Shown here in pieces: positions 1 through 5,146 of a stretch of 5,146 nt of DNA (its first letter is position 1; each line of letters starts with the position of its first letter). This DNA is from CAXDOZ01 sp963991145 (GTDB taxonomy: Bacteria > Bacteroidota > Bacteroidia > Chitinophagales > JABDMM01): assembly GCA_963991145.1 (NCBI GenBank), contig CAXDOZ010000155.1, positions 1 to 5,146 of the forward strand, in the 5' to 3' direction. The translations under genes and the position numbers were made by a program. Below the pieces are notes generated by a model. It was not told where the DNA came from. It saw nothing but the letters and a program-made list of their open reading frames with translations, and made no database searches.

Positions 1-782
1 ATCCCCATCCACGCTTTGTAATCAATCCCGATGATCAGAGTTTAAAGCTTATCAATACCCTTGATGAGAAGCTCGAGCTTTTGGAGCAATATGGGGTCGA
101 TAATACCATCGTAGCTCCATTCACGGTAGATTTCTCTCAAGTTCCGGCTATTGAATACGTGAAGGACTTCCTGGTTGGAAATTTCCATCCCAAAGTGATC
201 ACGATCGGATACGATCACCGCTTTGGTAGAAATCGCAGCGGAGGCATTGAATTGCTGCAGGAATACGCTCCCGTATTTAACTATGAGGTACAGGAGATCT
301 CAGCAAAGACTATCGAGGATCTGACCATCAGTTCAACTAAGATCAGAAGAGCGATAGAATCCGGGCAGGTAGACTCAGCACAGCGTTTACTCGGACATCC
401 ATTCAGTCTTCGAGGCTTTGTTACCAAAGGAAAGCAGCTCGGACAAAAGATGGGCTTCCCAACGGCAAACATCGAAATCCCAATCTCATACAAGATCGTT
501 CCCGCCACTGGAGTCTATGCTGCATGGGCCATTCACGAAGGGAAGCGATTTAGAGCAATGATGAATATCGGCTACCGACCAACCTTTGAAGGAACTGGAA
601 AGACCATCGAGGTTCATCTCATGGACTTTGACAAAGACATCTACGGTGAAGAACTGCGAGTGGACTTCGTTCAAATGATTCGTGAAGAGCAGAAATTTGA
701 GGGAGTGGACGAACTTATCGCTCAGCTTAAGCGCGATAAGCTTGCTGCTCTTGACATTCTGGCCGCCGATCAGTCTAACTAA
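1..782 (+). CDS. ribF: Bifunctional riboflavin kinase / FAD synthetase, 5'-partial
   Basis: This cytoplasmic enzyme phosphorylates riboflavin to FMN and then adenylylates FMN to FAD. The frame is open from base 3 to the TAA at 780-782, about 259 codons. The family usually has about 310 residues, so roughly 50 N-terminal residues, including the first nucleotide-binding motif, lie before the window. The first visible residues, PHPRFVINPD, match the PHP segment of the FAD synthetase domain. GYDHRFGRNR (207-236) and ISSTKIR (327-347) are its further conserved adenylyltransferase motifs. The C-terminal riboflavin kinase domain shows GFPTANI (453-473), the Mg/ATP-binding PTAN motif, then GVYA (510-521) and IEVHLMDFD (about 606-632), which carries the expected catalytic Glu. 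The TTG at 81 is internal and is not the start. The last 8 bases overlap the convergent holA gene. The identification is firm. Confidence 0.95.
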   Translation, partial: PHPRFVINPDDQSLKLINTLDEKLELLEQYGVDNTIVAPFTVDFSQVPAIEYVKDFLVGNFHPKVITIGYDHRFGRNRSGGIELLQEYAPVFNYEVQEISAKTIEDLTISSTKIRRAIESGQVDSAQRLLGHPFSLRGFVTKGKQLGQKMGFPTANIEIPISYKIVPATGVYAAWAIHEGKRFRAMMNIGYRPTFEGTGKTIEVHLMDFDKDIYGEELRVDFVQMIREEQKFEGVDELIAQLKRDKLAALDILAADQSN

Positions 783-1776
783 GCACCTTATAGGCGAACT
801 CAGTGTACAGATCTCTATCGGTAAGACTGTTTGAGGAATTCACCCCTTTGGCCTTGAGATCCATTTCTTTTAAAGCATCAAATACTCCATCTAACTGCTG
901 AATAGTGTAATTCTTCATCGCTGATCGATACTCTTTCACAACAAAAGGAGGCGCTCCAATCACACGTGCCGCTTCTCCATCAGAAAGTGTTGATGCAGAA
1001 TGCATTAGCAAGGTTTTGGAGAAGTAAGTATACAGGTATCCAAGAACAGGGAAGATTGGATGATTCTTGTTGTTCAGAGCAAAGAAGTAGAGGATCTTAA
1101 AGACCTTCTCTTTGTCGCGACGGCCAAAAGCCGAGCCAAGCTCAAAGACATTGTAATCCTTATTAATGCCGATGTTATTCTGGATATCCTCCAGCTCGAT
1201 CGTGCGAGGCTCACCAATTTGAAGTTTGACCTTGTTCAGCTCATTGGAAACCCTGTCAAGTGCATTTCCCAAATACTCTGAAACCATATGTGCAGCTTCA
1301 TCGGTAATGCCGTAACCATCTTTTTCCAGATAACTCTTAACCCAGGAAGGAATCTGACTCTCCTTGATGGGATTAGATTCCATCACAGCGGCGTGCTTCA
1401 CAAGCTCTTTGAAGAACTTCACGCGCTTATCGAACTTCTCCTTGCGATATACAATGCAAAGGACGGTTGATTTTGAAGGATTCTCTACATAAGTCAGCAA
1501 CTGATCAAGGTCTCGCATGGCCTGAGCTTCCTTTACCATCACAACCTGATATTCCGACATCATAGGCGTTCTGCGGGCAGATTCGGCAACATTTGATGCA
1601 GAACTATCCTTGCCGTAAAGAACAGTGAGATTGAAATCCTTCTCATGCTCCTGAAGGATCTTATGCTCAATATGGTTTGAGACCATATCAATAAAATACG
1701 GCTCGGCGCCATACAGGAAATATATCGGGTGATAGATCTTCTTATCTAGCTCCCTGGAAATTGCATCAAATGTCAT
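775..1776 (-). CDS. holA: DNA polymerase III subunit delta
   Basis: Delta is the clamp-loader subunit that opens the beta sliding clamp during replication. The protein has 333 residues, normal for the family. Its N-terminal AAA+-like domain begins with HPIYFLYGAEPYFID (residues 16-30), the typical delta opening (x-YFLxGxEPYxID), a degenerate nucleotide-binding region. A middle helical domain contains ALDRVSNELNKVKLQIG (about 172-188), the conserved helix before the strand leading to domain III. The C-terminal collar domain ends in NSLTDRDLYTEFAYKVL, which matches the usual family C-terminus. The ATG at 1774-1776 is one base after the amn stop, so the start is well placed and translation is probably coupled. 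There is no good Shine-Dalgarno sequence. The stop TAG (775-777) lies inside the end of ribF on the other strand. The identification rests on motif and length recognition. Confidence 0.93.
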   Translation of the reverse strand: MTFDAISRELDKKIYHPIYFLYGAEPYFIDMVSNHIEHKILQEHEKDFNLTVLYGKDSSASNVAESARRTPMMSEYQVVMVKEAQAMRDLDQLLTYVENPSKSTVLCIVYRKEKFDKRVKFFKELVKHAAVMESNPIKESQIPSWVKSYLEKDGYGITDEAAHMVSEYLGNALDRVSNELNKVKLQIGEPRTIELEDIQNNIGINKDYNVFELGSAFGRRDKEKVFKILYFFALNNKNHPIFPVLGYLYTYFSKTLLMHSASTLSDGEAARVIGAPPFVVKEYRSAMKNYTIQQLDGVFDALKEMDLKAKGVNSSNSLTDRDLYTEFAYKVLS

Positions 1777-1777
1777 T

Positions 1778-2554
1778 CTAAAACTTCAAGTGCTTGATCG
1801 TCAAGCCATTGTTTATCAATTGCTTTAGCGAATCAATACCAATTTGCAGATGGGAATCGACGTAATTCGCTGTTACTTTTTTGTCGCTTTCCTCTGTCTT
1901 TACCCCTTCCGGAATCATTGGTTGATCGGAGACAAGCAGGAGGGCTCCAGCTGGGGTCTTATTAGCAAAAGCTGTCGAGAAGATCGTAGCAGTTTCCATA
2001 TCAATAGCCATGGCACGGATCTTTCTCAAATACTTCTTGAACTTCTCATCGTGCTCCCAAACTCTTCGGTTGGTGGTGTAAACTGTACCGGTCCAGTAAT
2101 CGCTATCGTGATCTCGAATGGTGGTAGAGATCGCTTTCTGCAAGGCGAAAGATGGAAGTGCCGGAACTTCGATTGGGAAGTAATCGGACGAAGTCCCCTC
2201 TCCTCTTATTCCCGCGATTGGAAGTATCAAATCGCCGATCTCATTCTTCTTTTTGAGTCCACCGCATTTGCCCAGAAAAAGGACAGCTTTTGGTTCAATA
2301 GCAGAAAGACAATCTACGACTGTCGCCGCATTCGGGCTACCCATCCCAAAATTGATGATTGTGATGCCTTCTGCGGTTGCTGATGGCATGGCTCTGTCCA
2401 TCCCAATCACTTCAACACCGTGCATCTCAGCGAACTTGTCGACGTAATTCTGAAAATTGGTCAGCAGAACGTACTGACCAAAATCATCCAATGCTACACC
2501 GGTGTATCTCGGTAACCAATTGCGTACTATATCTGCTTTTGATTTCATATTCAT
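1778..2554 (-). CDS. amn: AMP nucleosidase, short Bacteroidota form
   Basis: This is predicted to hydrolyse AMP to adenine and ribose 5-phosphate, adjusting the adenylate pool. It is a cytoplasmic member of the nucleoside phosphorylase (PNP/UDP) superfamily. With the ATG at 2554 it has 258 residues. Visible motifs are NFGMGSPNAATVVD (about 68-81, phosphate-binding loop region), FLGKCGGLK (93-101), GDLILPIAGIRGEGTS (107-122), IDMETATIFS (184-193, the ribose/base-contacting Met-Glu motif) and LLVSDQP (206-212, with the catalytic-type Asp). E. coli Amn is about 480 residues with an extra N-terminal domain; that domain is absent here, as is usual in Bacteroidota. Three in-frame starts lie close together: TTG 2557, ATG 2554 and ATG 2548. 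The homologous sequence I recall begins near MKSKADIV, so ATG 2548 is equally possible. The gene leads the amn-holA unit. A different phosphorylase-family activity is possible but less likely. Confidence 0.91.
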   Translation of the reverse strand: MNMKSKADIVRNWLPRYTGVALDDFGQYVLLTNFQNYVDKFAEMHGVEVIGMDRAMPSATAEGITIINFGMGSPNAATVVDCLSAIEPKAVLFLGKCGGLKKKNEIGDLILPIAGIRGEGTSSDYFPIEVPALPSFALQKAISTTIRDHDSDYWTGTVYTTNRRVWEHDEKFKKYLRKIRAMAIDMETATIFSTAFANKTPAGALLLVSDQPMIPEGVKTEESDKKVTANYVDSHLQIGIDSLKQLINNGLTIKHLKF

Positions 2555-2645
2555 CAAATATCTAAAATTGGGTCAAGGCTACTGCTAAATTCCTTAGAAT
2601 AAAGTCCACATTCGAAGCCCGTTTTTAACCGTCGCTTTTAGAGCA

Positions 2646-2661
2646 TTAAGCGATGGCTTAA
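2646..2661. repeat. Inverted repeat overlapping the -7 element
   Basis: TTAAGC (2646-2651) and GCTTAA (2656-2661) are perfect 6-base inverted arms around a GATG loop. The right arm shares three bases with the putative -7 box at 2659-2666. The position suits an operator, and the sequence could also form a small RNA hairpin if read from upstream. It lacks a T-tract, so it is not a terminator. No regulator gene is nearby to pair with it. Confidence 0.4.
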
Positions 2662-2666
2662 ATTTG
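2659..2666 (+). promoter_or_regulatory. Putative Bacteroidota -7 element for the HSDR_N-like gene
   Basis: TAAATTTG is an exact match to the Bacteroidota -7 consensus TAnnTTTG. No clean -33 TTG is present; the nearest candidate is TTA at 2638-2640, 18 bases upstream. The element ends only 4 bases before the GTG start at 2671, so transcription from it would give an mRNA with almost no leader. An exact 6-position match can occur by chance in AT-rich spacer DNA. Confidence 0.4.
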
Positions 2667-2670
2667 TTAA

Positions 2671-3108
2671 GTGCGGATAGATTTCCAGCAATATCAATTC
2701 AATCTTCAGGAAGCTTCAGGTTCTCAACAGATCTTTGACCCTCTCAGAAAGAAGTTTGTAGCTCTTACACCAGAAGAATGGGTGCGTCAGCACTGGATCC
2801 AATACATGATCCAGGATCTCAACTATCCTAAAGGCCGCATGTGCTCTGAGATCAGCCTCAATGTCAATGGCACCTCCAAGCGCGCAGATCTCGCAATCTT
2901 CGATCGAGATGGAAAGGCTCAACTCATCCTTGAATGCAAGGCTCCCGAAGTCAATATTGATCAATCCACCCTCGATCAAATTCTCCGTTATAATCTTCCT
3001 TTAAAGGCTCGATACTTCATTTTGAGTAATGGGAAAGAGCATCACGCATTTGAATTGCTTGAAAATGGAGATATAAAAGCGCTCGAAGAGCTCCCTGCCT
3101 CCATTTAG
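2671..3108 (+). CDS. Stand-alone HSDR_N-type PD-(D/E)XK nuclease-fold protein
   Basis: This 145-residue protein resembles the N-terminal nuclease domain of type I restriction HsdR subunits (HSDR_N/HSDR_N_2 type), but it has no helicase part. The N-terminal signature IFDPLRKKFVALTPEEWVRQH (21-41) is typical of the small Bacteroidota family. The PD-(D/E)XK core is complete: E60, D73 in KRADLAIF, E88-C-K90 in LILECKAPEV, and the QxxxY-type motif Q103-ILR-Y107. The family's cellular role is not known to me, and neither DNA cleavage nor restriction is shown. I see no hsdM, hsdS or helicase gene nearby. The start is GTG 2671. The codon just before it is an in-frame TAA (2668-2670), and the next in-frame ATG (2806) would remove the conserved N-terminus. 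It diverges from the amn-holA unit. Automatic labels such as 'type I restriction enzyme R subunit' would be misleading. Confidence 0.9.
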   Translation: MRIDFQQYQFNLQEASGSQQIFDPLRKKFVALTPEEWVRQHWIQYMIQDLNYPKGRMCSEISLNVNGTSKRADLAIFDRDGKAQLILECKAPEVNIDQSTLDQILRYNLPLKARYFILSNGKEHHAFELLENGDIKALEELPASI

Positions 3109-3205
3109 TCCCTGTCTTTTTACTATTTCTTCGCTTTTCCGTACCAACCTGTCGAGTAATTTTTCCACTTGAGTCAAATCGGTATTAATTGAAGGCCTAT
3201 ATGTT

Positions 3206-3213
3206 TATTTTTG
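3206..3213 (+). promoter_or_regulatory. Putative -7 element for the lipoprotein-ABC operon
   Basis: TATTTTTG matches the Bacteroidota -7 consensus TAnnTTTG exactly and ends 24 bases before the lipoprotein ATG, a normal leader length. The upstream TTG at 3189-3191 is only 14 bases away, shorter than the usual 19 or so, so the -33 element is weak or absent. Transcription would begin near 3218-3220 and probably cover the lipoprotein and ABC genes. Confidence 0.5.
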
Positions 3214-3223
3214 CCACAAATTC

Positions 3224-3230
3224 AAAAAAA
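3224..3230 (+). promoter_or_regulatory. A-rich translation initiation region
   Basis: A run of seven A residues ends 7 bases before ATG 3238, and no GGAGG-like sequence is present. Bacteroidota commonly initiate translation from A-rich leaders instead of Shine-Dalgarno pairing. This favours ATG 3238 as the real start of the lipoprotein. Confidence 0.4.
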
Positions 3231-3237
3231 TCCATAC

Positions 3238-4917
3238 ATGAGAAAGTCATTCTTATTCCTAATGATTGCGCTTAGCACAGTAGCGATCTTTACAGGATGT
3301 AATAAAGGTGAAGAAGGAGCCGACAGAGATCCGGCCACTCTTATCCCTGAATCAGCATTCCTTCTTTACACCATGCGTGTAGATCAGGTAATGATGAAGA
3401 TGGAACACGAGAACCTGAGCAAGCTTAATAGCTATCAAATGATGCTAAGCTTTGCCGAAGAATCGGAAAAAGGCATGAGTGATTTCATCGATAATGCCAT
3501 CAAGGATCCTTCAACCATGGGAATTGACCCATCACAGGAGATCATGGTTTTTGTGGCAGATGATTTCGAAGAAGGATGGGGAGGAATGATCGTGAAGATC
3601 AGCGACATGGAGAAATTCCAGGCTATGCTTGATCTAATGGACATGCCTGAAATGAAGGAAGACAAAGACTCGAAGATCAAGCACACCAATATCGACGAGG
3701 ACCTATTTGTATTCACCGATGGGTATTATGCAGTATTCGCAGCTGGTGATGATTTTGATGAGCGTGGAATGGAATTGGGAATTGGCCTGTTCTCACAAGG
3801 TGAGGAAGGAAGCGTGAAAGGAAGCGGTAAGTTCTCAGAAGTTATCGCTCGCGAAGACGATATGGTCTTTGCTATGAACTTCCCTGAAAGCCTTCAAGAT
3901 GAAATGACAGATGCCATGGATGACGTTTATGGTGAGATCGGAGACGATGAGGAGATGCTTAACTGCCTTTTAAACCTTGAGGCGATCGACTTCGACAAGT
4001 ACCAGTACTTCTACACACTGAATTTCAATAAAGGAGATATCGCTCTAGAGACTGTCTTCAACTGGGATGAGATCATGGGAAGCTCTCCTATTGCAGATAT
4101 GATCAAGCCTTTCGATGCTTCTCCAATGAGCAGCATTAACTCTGACGAGGCCCTAGCGAGCATGGCAATGGGTATCGCTCCGGATGAGATCCAAAACATC
4201 CTTGATAATTGCGGAGTAACTGAAATGGTTGATGGCGAGCTGGGAATGGCTGGACTTTCAATGGCTGAGATCACCGGATGGTTTGGCGGAAACATCTACA
4301 TGAATGTTTCTTCTGTGGAAATGCTCAAGTGGAGAGAGCTTGACTACTGGGCAATGGATGATGACGGAAAGGCTCCAACTATCGAAACGGATAAGATGCT
4401 TCCTGTTTTCCTTCTTGCTATGGATGTTAGAGATCAAAAGGGAATGACAGAATTCGTTGAGCTGCTTGAGTTTGGAGCAGCATTCTCAGATGAATTCGTA
4501 CTCGTAAATAATGGTGATTACTGGACTGTTATGATGGAAGAGGGATTCGATATTCATTTCGGTATCACTGAAGACATGTTCTACCTTGGAAACAAGGAGT
4601 CACAGATCGCACAGTATGTTGGTGGTACTTACCCAACTGGTTCACAGGATGTTCTTGGTAAAATGAACGGTGAAGTAGCCTACATCAGAATTGATACTGA
4701 TATTCCTCCAGCTTTGGAAGATATGATCGAGGATGAATTCAGCGCTGATGATCCATTCGGATTCACTAGCATGGCTATCAAATTCGCTATGGAATTCGAT
4801 TACCTTGAGAGCAGATCGAACTTTGAAAGTGGATCTATGGTTCTAAAACTTAAAGACGACAGTCATTACTCTCTATATCAGATCATTGAGATGGCTGACG
4901 ATGCAAGTCCAATCTAA
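3238..4917 (+). CDS. Large acidic Met-rich lipoprotein, DUF4836-like
   Basis: This 559-residue protein is a predicted lipoprotein. It starts MRKSFLFLMIALSTVAIFTGC: two basic residues, a hydrophobic core of about 16 residues and a lipobox-like FTGC with the lipidated Cys at 21. Phe at the -3 position is not ideal. The mature part opens NKGEEGADRD and then has a segment like DUF4836 openings (TLIPESAFLLYTMRVDQVM, about 33-51), followed by DPSTMGIDPSQEIMVFV. I therefore assign it tentatively to the DUF4836 family, whose function is unknown. Two stretches resemble each other (117-134 and 391-410), suggesting repeated domains. The protein is strongly acidic and has about 46 methionines by hand count. 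Only two other Cys, 243 and 325, are present. ATG 3238 is preferred over TTG 3211 because it gives a proper signal peptide and TTG 3211 lies inside the putative -7 box. The ABC ATPase gene follows after 3 bases. Confidence 0.84.
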   Translation: MRKSFLFLMIALSTVAIFTGCNKGEEGADRDPATLIPESAFLLYTMRVDQVMMKMEHENLSKLNSYQMMLSFAEESEKGMSDFIDNAIKDPSTMGIDPSQEIMVFVADDFEEGWGGMIVKISDMEKFQAMLDLMDMPEMKEDKDSKIKHTNIDEDLFVFTDGYYAVFAAGDDFDERGMELGIGLFSQGEEGSVKGSGKFSEVIAREDDMVFAMNFPESLQDEMTDAMDDVYGEIGDDEEMLNCLLNLEAIDFDKYQYFYTLNFNKGDIALETVFNWDEIMGSSPIADMIKPFDASPMSSINSDEALASMAMGIAPDEIQNILDNCGVTEMVDGELGMAGLSMAEITGWFGGNIYMNVSSVEMLKWRELDYWAMDDDGKAPTIETDKMLPVFLLAMDVRDQKGMTEFVELLEFGAAFSDEFVLVNNGDYWTVMMEEGFDIHFGITEDMFYLGNKESQIAQYVGGTYPTGSQDVLGKMNGEVAYIRIDTDIPPALEDMIEDEFSADDPFGFTSMAIKFAMEFDYLESRSNFESGSMVLKLKDDSHYSLYQIIEMADDASPI

Positions 4918-4920
4918 TTC

Positions 4921-5146
4921 ATGCAGATAAAGCTGCAACAAGTTATACCAACCCCAATGGCGCAAGACGCTGTTGGGGTTTCTGATATCTGGAGAACCGA
5001 GCAGGTTTTCGACTCCTCCCAGTTCACCTTTGTGCAATCGGCGTCTGGGAAGGGGAAATCTACCCTATTGCACATATTTTACGGCGTTCGCCGTGATTTT
5101 GAAGGAGAAGTGCTGGTTGATAATGAGCCCATCCGCTCTTTTTCAT
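4921..5146 (+). CDS. ABC transporter ATP-binding protein, 3'-partial
   Basis: These 75 codons, open to the window end, begin an ABC-type ATPase, the cytoplasmic energy-supplying subunit of a membrane transporter. The start reads MQIKLQQVIPTPM, then FTFVQSASGKGKSTLLHIFYG. The Walker A motif is at residues 40-48 (SASGKGKST), the normal distance from the N-terminus, and is followed by the usual LLHIFYG helix and RRDFEGEVLVDNEPI (58-71), which matches the 'G.I.ldG' strand after Walker A. The first Walker A position is Ser instead of the common Gly. The Q-loop, signature motif, Walker B and H-loop lie beyond the window, so substrate and transporter class cannot be read. The start ATG is 3 bases after the lipoprotein stop, which suggests a shared operon. 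ATG 4957 is a possible later start but would remove the first beta strand. Confidence 0.88.
   Translation, partial: MQIKLQQVIPTPMAQDAVGVSDIWRTEQVFDSSQFTFVQSASGKGKSTLLHIFYGVRRDFEGEVLVDNEPIRSFS
4950..4980 (+). terminator. Terminator-like hairpin inside the start of the ABC ATPase gene
   Basis: AACCCCAA (4950-4957) pairs with TTGGGGTT (4973-4980). The stem continues inward through two G-U pairs and GCG/CGC (4960-4962/4968-4970), closing on the loop CAAGA. This gives 13 continuous pairs. The T-tract after it is short (TTTCT), so it may be a weak terminator, an attenuator, or a 3'-end stabiliser for lipoprotein mRNA. It begins 33 bases after the lipoprotein stop but covers codons 10-20 of the ABC gene. 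The pairing is clear; its role is inferred. Confidence 0.42.

Noticed and set aside
81..83. TTG as the ribF start
   Set aside because: The frame is open to the window edge, and upstream codons encode conserved RibF sequence beginning PHPRFVINPD.
1844..2383. Long plus-strand open frame (179 codons) opposite amn
   Set aside because: It is antisense to clearly conserved amn coding sequence, its translation shows no recognisable motif, and it lacks an upstream promoter or initiation region.
2555..2562. GATATTTG (minus strand) as a -7 element for amn
   Set aside because: The first consensus T is missing, the nearest TTG upstream is only about 11 bases away, and it abuts the start codon.
2671..3108. 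Type I restriction-modification system
   Set aside because: Only the nuclease-like domain is present; there is no helicase region, hsdM or hsdS, and the flanking genes are housekeeping or envelope genes.
3169..3177. TTGA-G-TCAA palindrome upstream of the lipoprotein promoter
   Set aside because: Four-base arms are expected often by chance in this base composition and nothing else supports an operator.
3211..3237. TTG at 3211 as the lipoprotein start
   Set aside because: It adds MPQIQKNPY before the signal peptide and overlaps the putative -7 element; ATG 3238 gives a standard lipoprotein signal with an A-rich leader.
4011..4295. Minus-strand open frame inside the lipoprotein gene
   Set aside because: Its Ser/Ile/Pro-rich translation is what the complement of a Met/Asp/Glu-rich coding region produces; it has no domain or start context.

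Overview
The window looks like chromosomal DNA of a member of the Bacteroidota, most likely a Flavobacteriales- or Cytophagales-type organism. Four things point there. The AMP nucleosidase is the short form without the N-terminal domain of the enterobacterial enzyme. A small HSDR_N-type protein sits beside holA. Two exact matches to the Bacteroidota -7 promoter element TAnnTTTG precede genes. No start has a clear Shine-Dalgarno sequence. Base composition is moderate and even, and I see no insertion sequence, CRISPR array, tRNA, rRNA or phage gene. Family assignments come from reading the proteins by eye, not from a search.

Layout. (1) Bases 1-782, plus strand: the last ~259 codons of ribF, the bifunctional riboflavin kinase/FAD synthetase, cut at its 5' end by the window edge. 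(2) Bases 775-2554, minus strand: amn (AMP nucleosidase) followed by holA (DNA polymerase III delta subunit), with one base between them, so almost certainly one transcript. The holA tail runs 8 bases into the convergent ribF tail. (3) Bases 2555-2670: a 116-bp divergent spacer holding a -7 element and a small hairpin palindrome. (4) Bases 2671-3108, plus strand: a 145-aa stand-alone PD-(D/E)XK nuclease-fold protein with all motif residues present. (5) Bases 3109-3237: a 129-bp spacer with a -7 element and an A-rich ribosome-binding region. (6) Bases 3238-4917, plus strand: a large acidic, methionine-rich lipoprotein that resembles DUF4836. (7) Bases 4921-5146, plus strand: the first 75 codons of an ABC transporter ATPase, starting three bases after the lipoprotein stop and cut by the window end. 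A strong terminator-like hairpin lies inside its first 20 codons.

How the genes fit together. ribF, amn and holA are housekeeping genes for flavin cofactors, adenine nucleotide turnover and the replication clamp loader. The less understood parts are the stand-alone HSDR_N-like protein, which has no restriction-modification partner here, and the lipoprotein plus ABC ATPase pair, which looks like the start of an envelope transport or lipoprotein-handling operon continuing past the window. Neither can be called a new system from this sequence alone, but they are the places to look.
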